Source of the DNA: Agromyces cerinus subsp. cerinus
Lineage (GTDB): Bacteria; Actinomycetota; Actinomycetes; Actinomycetales; Microbacteriaceae
Direction of reading: 5' to 3'
Length of the DNA: 64,000 bases
Assembly: GCF_900142065.1 (NCBI RefSeq)
Contig: NZ_FSRJ01000001.1
Span: 1,240,001 to 1,304,000, forward strand
A program made the position numbers and the translations under genes. Shown here piece by piece: positions 41,887-51,229 of this stretch (the first letter of the stretch is position 1; each line of letters starts with the position of its first letter). The notes beneath the pieces are model-generated. The model saw only the letters and a list, made by a program, of their open reading frames with translations. It was not told the DNA's origin and did no database searches.

Positions 41887-43305
41887 TCAGTCTTGAGGAA
41901 CTTGCTGCACAGGGCCGATCGGCGTGTGGTCAGGAGCTTCTGGCGTGAGCGTTGCTCGAGCACCGCTCGCCGTCCGCCGGCGCACGAGTGGGAGGATCGC
42001 CGCGGCGACGAGCGCGATCGCCGCGACGAGAACGGCGGTGGCGAATCCGCCGGCTGAGACCGCAGCGATCGTCCCGAGGATGGCGATGCCGAGCCCACCG
42101 CCGAGCGCGAAGCCGACCTCCTGGATCGCGCCGACCTGGCCGGCGTCGTCGTCTGTGGTCGCATCGAACAACGCGGTCGCCGCAAGCGTTCCAGCGATGC
42201 CGAATCCGAGGCCGACGCACGCCAGTGGCACCGCGACGAGCTCCGGGTCCATGACGAGCCATCCCATGCCGGCGGCCTGCAGGAGAAGCGCTACGACCGT
42301 GAGTGTCTGTGCGCGCATCCAACGAAGCGCGATCGGGGCGACCACCCCGCCGATCGCGATGGCCGCCGCCTGCGGCAGGATCGCGAGTCCGGCATCCGCG
42401 GCGCTCTGGCCCCTCGTGTCCTGCAGATGCAGGCTCACGAGCAGCACGGACCCGGACGCGACGCCGCTGGCGACGAGGACTCGGACGATGGCGGGGCTGA
42501 ACCCCTGCAGCCCGAACAGTCGCAGATCGATGAGCGGTTCGCTCAGCCGTCGTTGCCTCGCGATGAAGAAGACGAGACTCACGACGGCGATCGCACCGGC
42601 TACCGCGGCGGACACCGGCGCCGCGAGCGCCTCGTGCAGCGCAAACGTGAGGGCGCCGAGTGCGACGATCGAGGAGACGATGCTCGGGATGTCCCAGGAC
42701 TGCGGTCGGGAACTGCGCGAGTCCGGGACCAGCCAGAACGCGAGAACCCCGGCGAGCACCGCTAGCGGCACGCTCCCCAGCAACAGCCAGCGCCACCCCG
42801 GTCCGTCCGAGAGCAGCCCGCCGAGGACGGGACCGAGTGCGCTGCCCACGCCGAACGTCGCCGTCCACAGCCCGTAGGCCAGCACGCGCTCCCTGGCCCG
42901 GTAGTTGGCGCCGATGGTGGCGACCACTCCGGCGACGACGAATGCTTCGGCGACACCGAGCAGCCCGCGGATGACGATGAGCAGGGTCCCACTGTCCGCG
43001 AGGCCCCCGACCGCGTTGAGCACCGCGAATCCCGCGAGGCCGATGAGGACGATCCGCTTACGACCGAACGCGTCTCCGATCCGCGCGGCGACGATGAGGG
43101 TTGCGGCCAGCGAAAGGGAGTAGATGTCGACGAACCAGAGCCCCTCGGTGTCGGTGAAGGTCAGGTCGGCACGTATTCGGGGAAGAGCGGTGGAGACGCT
43201 GCTGATCGCGAGCGCGCCGATGAGAATTCCCAGGAGCAGCGGAACCATCGCGAGCCAGAGGCGAAGGGTCGAGCGCGAATCGATGATGGCGGTGGGTGAA
43301 GTCAC
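41887..43305 (-). CDS. MFS drug-efflux transporter, DHA2 (14-TM) type
   Basis: 472 residues, fourteen hydrophobic segments. Helix 1-3 region has ALPRIRADLTFTDTEGLWFVD and the loop motif RIGDAFGRKR; motif C is present in GVGSALGPVLGGLL. This is the QacA/EmrB-like proton-drug antiporter pattern (SmvA-like). Start chosen at GTG 43305 since the two palindromes at 43313-43365 then lie upstream; an ATG at 43359 would place them in the coding region. Divergent from the HxlR regulator, which likely represses it. Confidence 0.93.
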   Translation of the reverse strand: MTSPTAIIDSRSTLRLWLAMVPLLLGILIGALAISSVSTALPRIRADLTFTDTEGLWFVDIYSLSLAATLIVAARIGDAFGRKRIVLIGLAGFAVLNAVGGLADSGTLLIVIRGLLGVAEAFVVAGVVATIGANYRARERVLAYGLWTATFGVGSALGPVLGGLLSDGPGWRWLLLGSVPLAVLAGVLAFWLVPDSRSSRPQSWDIPSIVSSIVALGALTFALHEALAAPVSAAVAGAIAVVSLVFFIARQRRLSEPLIDLRLFGLQGFSPAIVRVLVASGVASGSVLLVSLHLQDTRGQSAADAGLAILPQAAAIAIGGVVAPIALRWMRAQTLTVVALLLQAAGMGWLVMDPELVAVPLACVGLGFGIAGTLAATALFDATTDDDAGQVGAIQEVGFALGGGLGIAILGTIAAVSAGGFATAVLVAAIALVAAAILPLVRRRTASGARATLTPEAPDHTPIGPVQQVPQD

Positions 43306-43312
43306 ATCACGA

Positions 43313-43365
43313 GTCTGTAAAGTACAGACAGAAGGTGCAAGTACCGACAGAGTTGTCACGTACTT
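43313..43365. promoter_or_regulatory. Two HxlR operator candidates
   Basis: GTCTGTA-AAG-TACAGAC (43313-43329) is a perfect 17-base inverted repeat. A second, imperfect one runs AAGTAC..GACA / TGTC..GTACTT (43339-43365). Both hold GTAC-type half-sites like those bound by HxlR-family repressors and lie between the divergent pump and regulator genes. Confidence 0.6.
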
Positions 43366-43407
43366 ACCTTTTGGATACTGTCAGAGGCCGACAGGAGGGA
43401 GCTCTCC

Positions 43408-43788
43408 ATGAGGGAGAAGACGGAACGGATCGTCCGCGAGTGGTCCGATTCGTGTGACGCCGAGGTGTCGATCGCCGTGCTCGGCGGGGCCTGGAAGCCG
43501 AGCATCCTCACCCTCCTCGGCGAGCACGAGGTGCTGCGGTTCGGGGAACTCGGCCGACTCCTGCAGGATCCGACGTCACGCGTGCTCACCCGCCAGCTGC
43601 GCGAGCTCGAGGAGGACGGCCTCATCACGCGCACGGTGTACCGACAGGTGCCGCCGAAGGTCGAGTACCGGCTGAGCGAACTCGGAGTCAGCGCGACGCC
43701 GCTGCTCGGCGAGTTGACACGCTGGGGCACGCAGTACGCGGAACAGCAGCGCTCGTCGCTCAACCGGGTTCCGAGCCCTTCTGAATGA
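43408..43788 (+). CDS. HxlR-family transcriptional regulator
   Basis: 126 residues with the winged-helix pattern of the family: VLGGAWKPSILTLLGEHEVLRFGEL, then RVLTRQLRELEEDGLITRTVY and PKVEYRLSELG. Cys17 (DSCDAEVS), just before the first helix, is in the place used by thiol-sensing members (HypR, QorR, YodB), so it could respond to electrophiles or quinones. GGAGGGAG precedes the ATG. Divergent from the DHA2 pump with palindromes between. Confidence 0.93.
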   Translation: MREKTERIVREWSDSCDAEVSIAVLGGAWKPSILTLLGEHEVLRFGELGRLLQDPTSRVLTRQLRELEEDGLITRTVYRQVPPKVEYRLSELGVSATPLLGELTRWGTQYAEQQRSSLNRVPSPSE

Positions 43789-43916
43789 CGGGATATCGCC
43801 GGAGTACGCACTCGACGCGCGGCATCCGGCGGCTCTAAGCTGGCGCACTTGGCCGATCCCGAACAGGTGCCTCGCCTGCGAACCTCCGGCGAGAAGCCGC
43901 ACCGATCAGGAGAACC

Positions 43917-45341
43917 GTGACCAGCATCGACCTCGTGTCTCAGACGCCGGCAGCCGCTGCCGTCGTCGTCGCGATAGCGGATGCCGGCGGCCGGCCCCTC
44001 CTCGTCGGCGGCTGCGTGCGCGACGCCCTCCTCGGCCGTCCCGGCAAGGACGTGGACATCGAAGTCCACGGGCTCACCGACATCCGGAAGCTCACTGCTC
44101 GGCTCTCGAAGCTCGGCTCCGTCGACCACCGCGGGCAGGCGTTCGGTGTGCTCGCCCTCAAGGTCGACGGTGAGGACTTCGACGTGTCATTCCCCCGCCG
44201 GGACTCTCTGACGGGTGCGGGCCACCGCGGGTTCGACATCCACGTCGACTCGAGCCTCAGCCTCGAGGAGGCGTTCGGCCGCCGCGACTTCACGATCAAC
44301 GCGATGGGCTGGGATCCGATCAACGGCGAACTCATCGACCTGTACGGGGGCGCCGACGACCTCGAGGCCGGCATCCTGCGTCACACGACCTCGGCGTTCC
44401 GCGAGGATCCGTTGCGGGTGCTTCGCGCTGTCCAGTTCGCGGGCCGTTTCGGCTTCGGGCTCGCCCCCGAGACGGTCGCCGAGTGCCAGGACGTGACCGA
44501 CTCGATCGCGAGTGCCGGCGGACTCCGGATGGTGGTCTCGACCGAGCGCGTCTGGGAGGAATGGCGCAAGCTCGCCCGACGAGGGACGCACTGGCCGAAC
44601 GCCATGCAGGCCCTCGCCGACACCGGCATGATCCGGTTCTCCCCTGAACTGGCCGCGACCCGCGGAGTCCAGCAGGACCCGGGCTGGCATGCTGAGGGCG
44701 ATGTCTGGACGCACCTTGCCCTTGCGGCGGAGCAGGCCGCACGGAACGCGGAGCGAGACGACCTCAGCGCGTCCGACCGAGAGGTGGCGGTGCTCGGCGC
44801 ACTCGTGCACGATCTCGGCAAGGTGACGCACACGCAGCTCACCGGCGGGCGCATCACGAGTCGCGGGCACGCCGCCGCCGGCGTCGCCCCCGCGTCGGCA
44901 TTCCTCCGCAGCATCGGGGCGCCGCACCAGCTCGTCATGCGAATCCTCCCGATCGTGCGTGAGCACATGTCGCACGTCGGCATCGACCGGCCCTCACCAT
45001 CGCAGGTGCGCCGCCTGATCCGCCGTCTGGACTCCAACGGCGCGGGTGCGAGCATCCGCGACTGGGCGCGCGTCGTCGACGCCGACTGCGCCGGCCGCGG
45101 CCCATCAGCGAAAACGAGCCCGGCACACCTGTGGTTGCAGGTCGCGGCCGACACCACCATCGGCGAGGTGCCGCGAACCGGCATCCTGACCGGTCAGCAC
45201 CTCATCGAGCGCGGGTATACGCCCGGTCCGGGGTTCAAGCCGATCCTCGCGGCAGCGCTCGGGGCGCAGGACGACGGCGTCATCCACGACGAACAGAGTG
45301 CCCTGCTCTGGCTGGATCGGTACGAAGCCGTCGACCGATAG
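43917..45341 (+). CDS. CCA tRNA nucleotidyltransferase-like protein with HD domain
   Basis: 474 residues. N-terminal class II polymerase-beta-like head with LVGGCVRDALLGRPGKDVDIEV (metal Asp pair) and RRDFTINAMGW, then the RNA-binding helix FREDPLRVLRAVQFAGRFGF, and an HD phosphohydrolase domain (VHDLGKVTH). This is the bacterial CCA-adding/poly(A) polymerase family with HD repair activity. GTG start with CAGGAG upstream and TAAGCT as a possible -10. Actinobacteria usually keep their main cca gene elsewhere near oriC; whether this is that gene or a second copy cannot be told here. Confidence 0.88.
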   Translation: MTSIDLVSQTPAAAAVVVAIADAGGRPLLVGGCVRDALLGRPGKDVDIEVHGLTDIRKLTARLSKLGSVDHRGQAFGVLALKVDGEDFDVSFPRRDSLTGAGHRGFDIHVDSSLSLEEAFGRRDFTINAMGWDPINGELIDLYGGADDLEAGILRHTTSAFREDPLRVLRAVQFAGRFGFGLAPETVAECQDVTDSIASAGGLRMVVSTERVWEEWRKLARRGTHWPNAMQALADTGMIRFSPELAATRGVQQDPGWHAEGDVWTHLALAAEQAARNAERDDLSASDREVAVLGALVHDLGKVTHTQLTGGRITSRGHAAAGVAPASAFLRSIGAPHQLVMRILPIVREHMSHVGIDRPSPSQVRRLIRRLDSNGAGASIRDWARVVDADCAGRGPSAKTSPAHLWLQVAADTTIGEVPRTGILTGQHLIERGYTPGPGFKPILAAALGAQDDGVIHDEQSALLWLDRYEAVDR

Positions 45342-45432
45342 CGACACCGCAGCGAAGGCCGCCATCGACCTGCGTCCTGAATCGATCGACGAAACTGGCG
45401 GCGCGCGAGATGGAGCGCCCGATCGCGGACAT

Positions 45433-45508
45433 GCAGAAGTCCCGGAAGCCCATGAGTTCCGGGACTCTCTGGCGGGCCGACAGGATCTGAACCTGCGACT
45501 CCTTGGCC
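45433..45508 (-). pseudogene. Decayed 3' fragment of tRNA-Pro with terminator (copy A)
   Basis: The same order as at the intact tRNA-Pro: hairpin AAGTCCCGGAA..TTCCGGGACT (45437-45466), CCA-end, then the T-arm complement GACAGGATCTGAACCTGCGA. It has a base missing beside the CCA and a mutated T-loop, and no 5' half of a tRNA follows. It resembles the intact copy into the anticodon stem. Probable attachment-site scar. Confidence 0.65.
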
Positions 45509-45560
45509 CTCCGTCCGCGTGCACGGTCGTCCGCCGCGAGTGCCATCTAGACTCGGCGAG

Positions 45561-46214
45561 GTGAGCGAGCGTCCCGTCTTCCGCCTCCCGTTCAAGTTCG
45601 AGGAATCTCTCACCGAACGTCTCCGGCTCCGCACCATGCGTGAGGCGGACCTCGGTGACATCCTCGCCTACCAGTCCCGCGCCGACGTCTGCGAGTACCT
45701 CCTCTACGAGCCTCGCGATCGCGAGACCCTCGCCGCCAGGATCGCGAAATGGTCGGAGCAGTCGACCCTCGCATCCGATGGCGACTTCCTCGAACTCGCG
45801 GTCGAACACCGGAGTGATGCGCGCGTGATCGGCGACCTCTACTTCATGCTCGAGCGTGCCGAACATGGCTGCGCCGCGATCGGCTGGGCATTCCACCCCG
45901 GGTATTCCGGTCAGGGGTACGCCACCGAGGCTGCGATGCAGGTGCTTCGGCTGGGATTCGACTCGATCGGCCTGCATCGCATCGTCGCCGAGGTGGATCC
46001 CCTGAATGTGGCATCCGTCGCGCTCTGCCGTCGACTCGGAATGCGCAAGGAGGCGCACCTGGTCGGGAACATCTGGTTCAAGGGCCGCTGGGCCGACACG
46101 GAGGTCTACGCACTGGCCGAGACCGAGTGGCGTGACCGGCCCGACGCAACGCCACCGCCTTCCCCTCGATCACCGTCGAATCAAATGGGGCACGAAGATC
46201 GCGACTCGCGTTGA
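45561..46214 (+). CDS. GNAT acetyltransferase (RimJ/RimL type)
   Basis: 217 residues with the RimJ-like start TERLRLRTMREADLGDILAYQ, the acetyl-CoA loop HPGYSGQGYATEAA and VDPLNVASVALCRRLGMRKE. It acetylates an amine, possibly a protein N-terminus or a small molecule. TAGACT lies seven bases before the GTG, so it is probably leaderless. The C-terminus runs toward the convergent tdk gene. It lies between tRNA-Pro fragment copies A and B, so it may belong to a mobile segment. Confidence 0.9.
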   Translation: MSERPVFRLPFKFEESLTERLRLRTMREADLGDILAYQSRADVCEYLLYEPRDRETLAARIAKWSEQSTLASDGDFLELAVEHRSDARVIGDLYFMLERAEHGCAAIGWAFHPGYSGQGYATEAAMQVLRLGFDSIGLHRIVAEVDPLNVASVALCRRLGMRKEAHLVGNIWFKGRWADTEVYALAETEWRDRPDATPPPSPRSPSNQMGHEDRDSR

Positions 46215-46244
46215 CGCTCCCGCGTTCAGCACTCGGGTGACTCT

Positions 46245-46835
46245 TCACACTGGGCGACGGCCTCGTTCGCCGAAGTGCTGCCGACAGCGTGCCTGGTACG
46301 ACTCGATCCCGCCCACATGCTCGGCGGTCGCGACGCGAGCGTCCGCGACGTCGGCGGCGAGAACCCGCTGATGGAACGCGGCATCCTGCCCGCAGACAGT
46401 GCACACCGCCGTGAGCTTCGTGACGTCCTCGGCGAGCGCCATGAGCGCCGGAAGCGGTTCGAATGGGCGGCCGTCGAACGTCACGCAGAGGCCGGCGACG
46501 ACCACCGACATCCCGGTGAGCACCAGTCTGCTCACCGCCGGGACGAGCTCCGTCCCGAAGAACTGCGCCTCATCGATCGCGAGCAGGTCCAGCTCGCGAT
46601 CGCCGACCAGCTTTACCAGCGAGCCGACGTCGGGCACTGATCGGGACGCGATGCTGAGCCCCGAATGCGAGGCCACTCGGCCCGCGGCGTGCCGATCGTC
46701 AAGCGCGTGGTTGACGACCTCGACGGCGAGTCCGGCGAGTTGCGCGCGGCGCACGCGCCGCAGCAACTCCTCGGACTTACCGGCGAACATCGGGCCGCAG
46801 ACCACCTGGAGGCGGCCGTTCGGGACGCTGCGCAT
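46245..46835 (-). CDS. tdk: Thymidine kinase
   Basis: 196 residues, type II tetrameric thymidine kinase. P-loop GPMFAGKSEELL, Mg/base motif DEAQFF, lasso region with zinc cysteines (CTVCGQDAAFHQR and a later Cys), and VGGIESYQARCRQHF at the end. It phosphorylates thymidine with ATP in the salvage pathway. Start ATG at 46835. It occupies a minus-strand slot between the GNAT and GH3 genes; a housekeeping role is expected though it lies between the tRNA fragments. Confidence 0.96.
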   Translation of the reverse strand: MRSVPNGRLQVVCGPMFAGKSEELLRRVRRAQLAGLAVEVVNHALDDRHAAGRVASHSGLSIASRSVPDVGSLVKLVGDRELDLLAIDEAQFFGTELVPAVSRLVLTGMSVVVAGLCVTFDGRPFEPLPALMALAEDVTKLTAVCTVCGQDAAFHQRVLAADVADARVATAEHVGGIESYQARCRQHFGERGRRPV

Positions 46836-46926
46836 GAAGAGAGCCTACGAGGTCGTCATCAGGTGGAACAGACCGGATGCCCCGGGCCCGTCGCTCTCCG
46901 ACCGACGGCGTCGCCCCGTCGCTGAG

Positions 46927-46954
46927 TGAGTGGATGCCACGCGGCATCCACTCA
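46927..46954 (-). terminator. Hairpin terminator after the GH3 gene
   Basis: Arms 46927-46938 and 46943-46954 (TGAGTGGATGCC / GGCATCCACTCA) with a four-base loop, 28 bases beyond the GH3 stop. Three tandem GCGCGTCA units (about 46961-46984) lie between. Confidence 0.75.
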
Positions 46955-46981
46955 CCCCTCGCGCGTCAGCGCGTCAGCGCG

Positions 46982-48820
46982 TCAGTCGAACCCGAGCCCG
47001 TGGCCGAACGGGTACAGCACGCCGGTACGGTCCGCCGTCGGGATCGTGACGGGCAACTTGCCGACCGGGTCGTTCTCGCCGAAGAGCACACGCGTGAGCG
47101 ACTCGAGCGACGCCGCCGTGTAGCCGTAGGTCGCGAGTGCCGTCGGCACGTTCGTCATGACCGAGATGTCATACGGGTTGCGCATCGCCGACACGACTAC
47201 CGGCGTGCCGCTTGCCAGGAGCGCCTGCACGAAGGCCTGCTGGGCTGCGGCCGACGCGGTCGGCAGCCCGGTCGTCGCCGAGACGTTCGACGCGTTGTTC
47301 GTCGAGACCACGACGAGGTCGTGGTTCGCAGCCGCCGCAACGACCTCGGCAATCACGGCCGCACTCGGCGTGAGCCCCGTTTCGCGCACCGTGACGCTCT
47401 GCCCACGGGCGGCGATCGTGCCTCCGAGGGTCGACGTCGTCGCGACGCCCCAGCCGGTGACGAGCACGTCGCGCGGCTCGCTCGAGAGCGGCAGCACGCC
47501 GGCGTCGTTCTTGAGGAGCGTGGTCGTGTCGTCGGTGATCGTCTGCGCGTCGGCGACATGAGCGGGTGCGCCGACGATCGCGGCCGCGGCTGCGGCATCG
47601 ACGAACGGGTCCGCGAAGAGGCCGCGCTGCATCTTGAGCCGCAGGATGCGGTACACCGACTCGTCGAGTCGCTTCTCGGAGATCTCACCGCTCAGCACCG
47701 CGTCGAGCACGGCGTCGTAGGCGACATCCATCTGGGGTGGGAGCACGAGCATGTCGGCGCCCGCCTTGAACGCCTCGACGGGCGCGACGTTCGGCGGATA
47801 GGTGCTCGTGGCACCCTGCATGTCGAGCGCGTCGGTGACGATGAGGCCGTCGTAGCCGAGCTCTTCACGCAAGAGGCCCGTGAGGATCGGCTCCGACATC
47901 GTGGCGGGGGCGCCGCTCGGGTCGATCGAGCGCAGCACCACATGGGCGGTCATGATCGTGTCGACGCCTTCGGCGATCGCGGCCCGGAACGGCGGCAGGT
48001 CGATGGCCTCGAGCTGCTCGCGCGTGTGCGTCACCTCGGGGAGTCCGAAGTGGCTGTCGGTCGCCGTGTCGCCGTGGCCCGGGAAATGCTTCGCGGCGGC
48101 CGCGACGCCGCCGTCGTGGAAGCCGTCGACCTCGGCGGCGACGAGCTCGGCGACGAGCTGCGGGTCTTCGCCGATCGAGCGGATGCCGATGACCGGGTTG
48201 GCCGGGTTGACGTTGACGTCGGCGACCGGCGCGTAGTCCTGGTTGATGCCGACCGCGGCGAGCTCGGTACCGATCACTTCGGCCGAGCGGTGCGCGTGAT
48301 CCGCCGAGCGGCTCGCGCCGAGCGGCATCTGCCCGGGCATCTGCGTCGCCGGAGCGCCGAACCGGGCGACGAGGGCGCCGCCCTCCTGGTCGGTCGAGAT
48401 GAGCAGGGGGATGCCGGCCGGCTGGTCGGTCGCCGCCGTCTGCAGCCCGTTCGAGAGGGTCGCGACCTGGGTCGGAGTGCCGAAGTTGTCGGGCCCGCGG
48501 GTCGTGAAGTAGATGACGCCGCCGGGCCTGTACTTGTCGATGACCTGCGCTGGAGTATCGACGCCGTACAGCCGCCGGTTGTTCGCGGCAGCGGTGGCAG
48601 TCACAGTCGTGGCGTCGCGCCCGTACACCTCGACGACGAAGAGCTGACCCACCTTCTCTTCGACGCTCATATGCTGGAGCATGCTCACGATGCGCCCGCG
48701 GAACGGAGCGTCGTCCGAGTTCCCCGGGCCTGCAACCGCGGCCGGAGTCACCGCGAATCCCAGCATGCCCATGACGGCGGCGGCCGTAATCAACGACCTC
48801 CTGCCGATTCCGTGTGTCAT
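46982..48820 (-). CDS. GH3 beta-N-acetylglucosaminidase/beta-glucosidase, Tat-exported
   Basis: 612 residues. Twin-arginine signal (GRRSLITAAAVMGM), then the GH3 barrel with KHFPGHGDTATDSHFGLP, the His/Asp dyad loop that marks NagZ-type N-acetylglucosaminidases, the nucleophile Asp in VTDALDMQGA, and a C-terminal alpha/beta sandwich domain (TTLLKNDAGVLPL). Secreted folded and possibly acting on chitin or peptidoglycan fragments. The ATG at 48820 has a near-ideal AAGGAGGT. Lies between tRNA-Pro fragment copies A and B. Confidence 0.93.
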   Translation of the reverse strand: MTHGIGRRSLITAAAVMGMLGFAVTPAAVAGPGNSDDAPFRGRIVSMLQHMSVEEKVGQLFVVEVYGRDATTVTATAAANNRRLYGVDTPAQVIDKYRPGGVIYFTTRGPDNFGTPTQVATLSNGLQTAATDQPAGIPLLISTDQEGGALVARFGAPATQMPGQMPLGASRSADHAHRSAEVIGTELAAVGINQDYAPVADVNVNPANPVIGIRSIGEDPQLVAELVAAEVDGFHDGGVAAAAKHFPGHGDTATDSHFGLPEVTHTREQLEAIDLPPFRAAIAEGVDTIMTAHVVLRSIDPSGAPATMSEPILTGLLREELGYDGLIVTDALDMQGATSTYPPNVAPVEAFKAGADMLVLPPQMDVAYDAVLDAVLSGEISEKRLDESVYRILRLKMQRGLFADPFVDAAAAAAIVGAPAHVADAQTITDDTTTLLKNDAGVLPLSSEPRDVLVTGWGVATTSTLGGTIAARGQSVTVRETGLTPSAAVIAEVVAAAANHDLVVVSTNNASNVSATTGLPTASAAAQQAFVQALLASGTPVVVSAMRNPYDISVMTNVPTALATYGYTAASLESLTRVLFGENDPVGKLPVTIPTADRTGVLYPFGHGLGFD

Positions 48821-49135
<315 letters not shown>

Positions 49136-49525
49136 TCACCTGGCTGCGACGTTGAGTTCCACGGCCTCAGCCACGAGCGCCTTGACCGCCGCTTCGTCCA
49201 CGCGGTCTCCATCGAAGTAGTCGATGGCTCGGACGACTTTGCTGTCCAGCCGGGTGTTGAAGAGATCGCTGCCTTCCATGCGGGCACCCTTCGCGAACGT
49301 CAGCCTTACCGCGCTCTTGAGCACGTCGACGAAGCAGACGTCTCCGTCATGCGTCCAAAACGGAACTCCCTCCGGTTTGGAGGGCTTCTTGTACTTGACC
49401 ACCTCGACGGCAGCGGGGTCGGCGGCCATGATCGCAGCTCGAAGCGCGACGAGCGCGTCCTGTTTCCAGCCGCTCTGCTGCGCGATGATGTCGTCGATCT
49501 GCTCGGAATCGGACTTGTCACTCAT
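49136..49525 (-). CDS. DUF1801 (YdhG/YdeI-like) protein
   Basis: 129 residues with the DUF1801 features: a helical start, AAIMAADPAAVEVVKYKKPS, VPFWTHDGDVCFVDVLKSAVRLTFAKGA and a C-terminal helix. The family is structurally related to SufE-like/IMPact folds, with unknown function. ATG start at 49525. It is the only gene between fragment copy B and the intact tRNA-Pro copy, so it may have come as a small mobile segment. Confidence 0.9.
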   Translation of the reverse strand: MSDKSDSEQIDDIIAQQSGWKQDALVALRAAIMAADPAAVEVVKYKKPSKPEGVPFWTHDGDVCFVDVLKSAVRLTFAKGARMEGSDLFNTRLDSKVVRAIDYFDGDRVDEAAVKALVAEAVELNVAAR

Positions 49526-49720
49526 GCGCGAATACTTGCGAAGAGAGCCGGCGAAGTCAACAGCCGAAGTCGGTCGCTAACAGGCGTGGCAGGATCCCAC
49601 ACCGACGGACCGCGCCGGCCTTGTGCGGAGATCGGCGTACTGCGTCAGCGCGCCCATTGGATCGCTGCGCGGACCCGAACACTGCGAGATCGACGCTCGG
49701 CATGGGAGGCTCAGATCTCC

Positions 49721-49764
49721 TTAACCGCAGAAGTCCCGGAAAAACCGCAGAAGTCCCGGAAACC
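49721..49764. repeat. Short direct repeat beside the tRNA-Pro terminator
   Basis: AACCGCAGAAGTCCCGGAAA occurs twice in tandem, 22 bases apart (49723-49742 and 49745-49764, the second with slight phase change). The first copy with its leading TT (49721-49742) is identical to 48955-48976 of fragment copy B. It marks one end of the segment that carries the DUF1801 gene. Confidence 0.7.
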
Positions 49765-49782
49765 CTAGGGTTTCCGGGACTT
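49751..49782 (-). terminator. Terminator of tRNA-Pro
   Basis: Perfect inverted repeat AAGTCCCGGAAACCC-TA-GGGTTTCCGGGACTT directly downstream of the tRNA; similar hairpins accompany fragment copies A and B. Confidence 0.85.
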
Positions 49783-49784
49783 TC

Positions 49785-49861
<77 letters not shown>

Positions 49862-49993
49862 ATGCCACCGGATTTCTCCGAAGACAACTTGACCATCATA
49901 GCGGCATCCGAAGGGGTGCTCGTGACACACGGGCGCCTGCGAGGCATCCATTGGGTACGAATTCGACCGACGGATGCATCGAGCAGGCCCGGC

Positions 49994-50650
49994 TCAGATG
50001 TACTTCCGCACCTCGTCCATGAACGCGACCGGGTCGTCGACCCAGATGCGCACCGCGGTCACGGCCTGCTCGCCGCCCGCGGCGCCGTGCCCGGGCAGCC
50101 GCACGATGGTCGGGCGTTCGAGTTCGATCTCGAGATCGGTCTCGTTGTTGACGCGCAGCATGAGGGTTCGCGAGGCATCCGTCTCGACGATCTTCGGTGA
50201 CTTGGATTCGTCGACCCGCAGGCCCCGCGCGACCGAGGCGATGTCGTCCCAGCTCAGCGCGATGTCGGTCTCGAGTCCGGCGCGCACGCGGATGCCATCG
50301 GGGCCGACCGTGTGCGGACGCATGAGGTACGAGCACAGCAGCCCGAACATCCAGGTGAGCCCCCAGATGCCGAGCACGAGCAGCGTGATGCGCACCGCGG
50401 GCCAGCGATGCACGATGAGGTCGAAGATCGGGATCTCGACCGCCGACAGCACGATGAAGATCATCAGGATCGTCATCACCGGTCTGTGGAACCCGAACCC
50501 CCTGGCGCCGGGGCCGATCGCCGGCCGTCGCGCGACGAACCGCCCGATGCTCGCATAGATGCTGAGCTCCATGAGCAGGGCGCGCTTCAGGAACCAACCG
50601 ATGCGCTGCCAGACGGATGCCTCGGCGCGCGCCGAGGTCGCGGTGCTCAC
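49994..50650 (-). CDS. PH-domain-like membrane protein
   Basis: 218 residues: an N-terminal cytosolic helix, two transmembrane helices (about 58-79 and 87-111), then a bacterial-PH-type beta domain (VGPDGIRVRAGLETDIALSWDDIASVARG, LELEL-like strands). Proteins of this design sit in the cytoplasmic membrane and probably act in envelope or lipid sensing; no specific function is known. The ATG overlaps the stop of the MarR gene (ATGA), so it is co-expressed with, and possibly controlled by, that regulator. Confidence 0.8.
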   Translation of the reverse strand: MSTATSARAEASVWQRIGWFLKRALLMELSIYASIGRFVARRPAIGPGARGFGFHRPVMTILMIFIVLSAVEIPIFDLIVHRWPAVRITLLVLGIWGLTWMFGLLCSYLMRPHTVGPDGIRVRAGLETDIALSWDDIASVARGLRVDESKSPKIVETDASRTLMLRVNNETDLEIELERPTIVRLPGHGAAGGEQAVTAVRIWVDDPVAFMDEVRKYI

Positions 50651-51129
50651 TCCCCCACCGCCGCCCGTGATTCGCCGGCCGCCCGGCGCTGCTCGTCGGC
50701 TTCGATGAGCTCGCGCAGGCGCCCGGCGATCGCCTCGACGCCCCGCAGCAGCGCATCGCGATCGGCGGGCGCGACGGCGCCGAGCAGTTCGGCCGAGAGC
50801 TCGGCGTGGTCGCGCTGCATGTCGCGCACGAATTCTTCAGCGGATGCCGCGAGCGACACGATGATCGCCCGCCGATCGCTCGGGTGGGGCGAGCGCATGA
50901 CGTAGCCGCCCGCCTCGAGCGCGTCGACGAGGCCCGTGATGTTGCGCGGGCTCACCTCGAGCCGGGTCGCGAGTGCGTGCTGCGTCGACGGGCCGGTGGC
51001 GGCAAGTTCCCAGAGCAGCCGGGTGCGCGACGGCGTCAGCGGGGTGCCGGCGAACGCGTTGGCCATGTCCTTCTGGAAGAGCTCGCTGACCTCGAGCAGC
51101 CGGTCGAGCACGGTGATCTCGGGAGTCAT
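50647..51129 (-). CDS. MarR-family regulator
   Basis: 160 residues, winged helix with the MarR motifs TPSRTRLLWELAATGPSTQHALA, SPRNITGLVDALEAGGYVMRS and PSDRRAIIVSL. The ATG at 51129 lies six bases after TACCAT (leaderless), with the self-complementary ATCATGAT overlapping that spacer as a possible operator. It is followed by the membrane PH protein with a four-base overlap. An effector cannot be read. Confidence 0.93.
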   Translation of the reverse strand: MTPEITVLDRLLEVSELFQKDMANAFAGTPLTPSRTRLLWELAATGPSTQHALATRLEVSPRNITGLVDALEAGGYVMRSPHPSDRRAIIVSLAASAEEFVRDMQRDHAELSAELLGAVAPADRDALLRGVEAIAGRLRELIEADEQRRAAGESRAAVGE

Positions 51130-51135
51130 ATCATG

Positions 51136-51141
51136 ATGGTA
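51136..51141 (-). promoter_or_regulatory. Candidate leaderless -10 of the MarR operon
   Basis: TACCAT on the minus strand, CATGAT spacer, then the ATG at 51129. The palindrome ATCATGAT (51130-51137) overlaps it. Confidence 0.45.
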
Positions 51142-51229
51142 CTGCATTGTTACCTATGTTCACGATTGATCAGGAGCGAGTGCACAGAACCCCGGTGCGG
51201 ATGTCGGTGGTCGGCGTTACATTCGAATC

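Noticed and set aside
45472..45560. A second full tRNA gene in copy A.
   Set aside because: Only the 3' part can be folded; no matching acceptor 5' strand or D arm is present, and the CCA end has lost a base.
46961..46984. Three tandem GCGCGTCA units as a CRISPR or regulatory array.
   Set aside because: Only 24 bases long without spacers; a simple repeat between a stop codon and a terminator.
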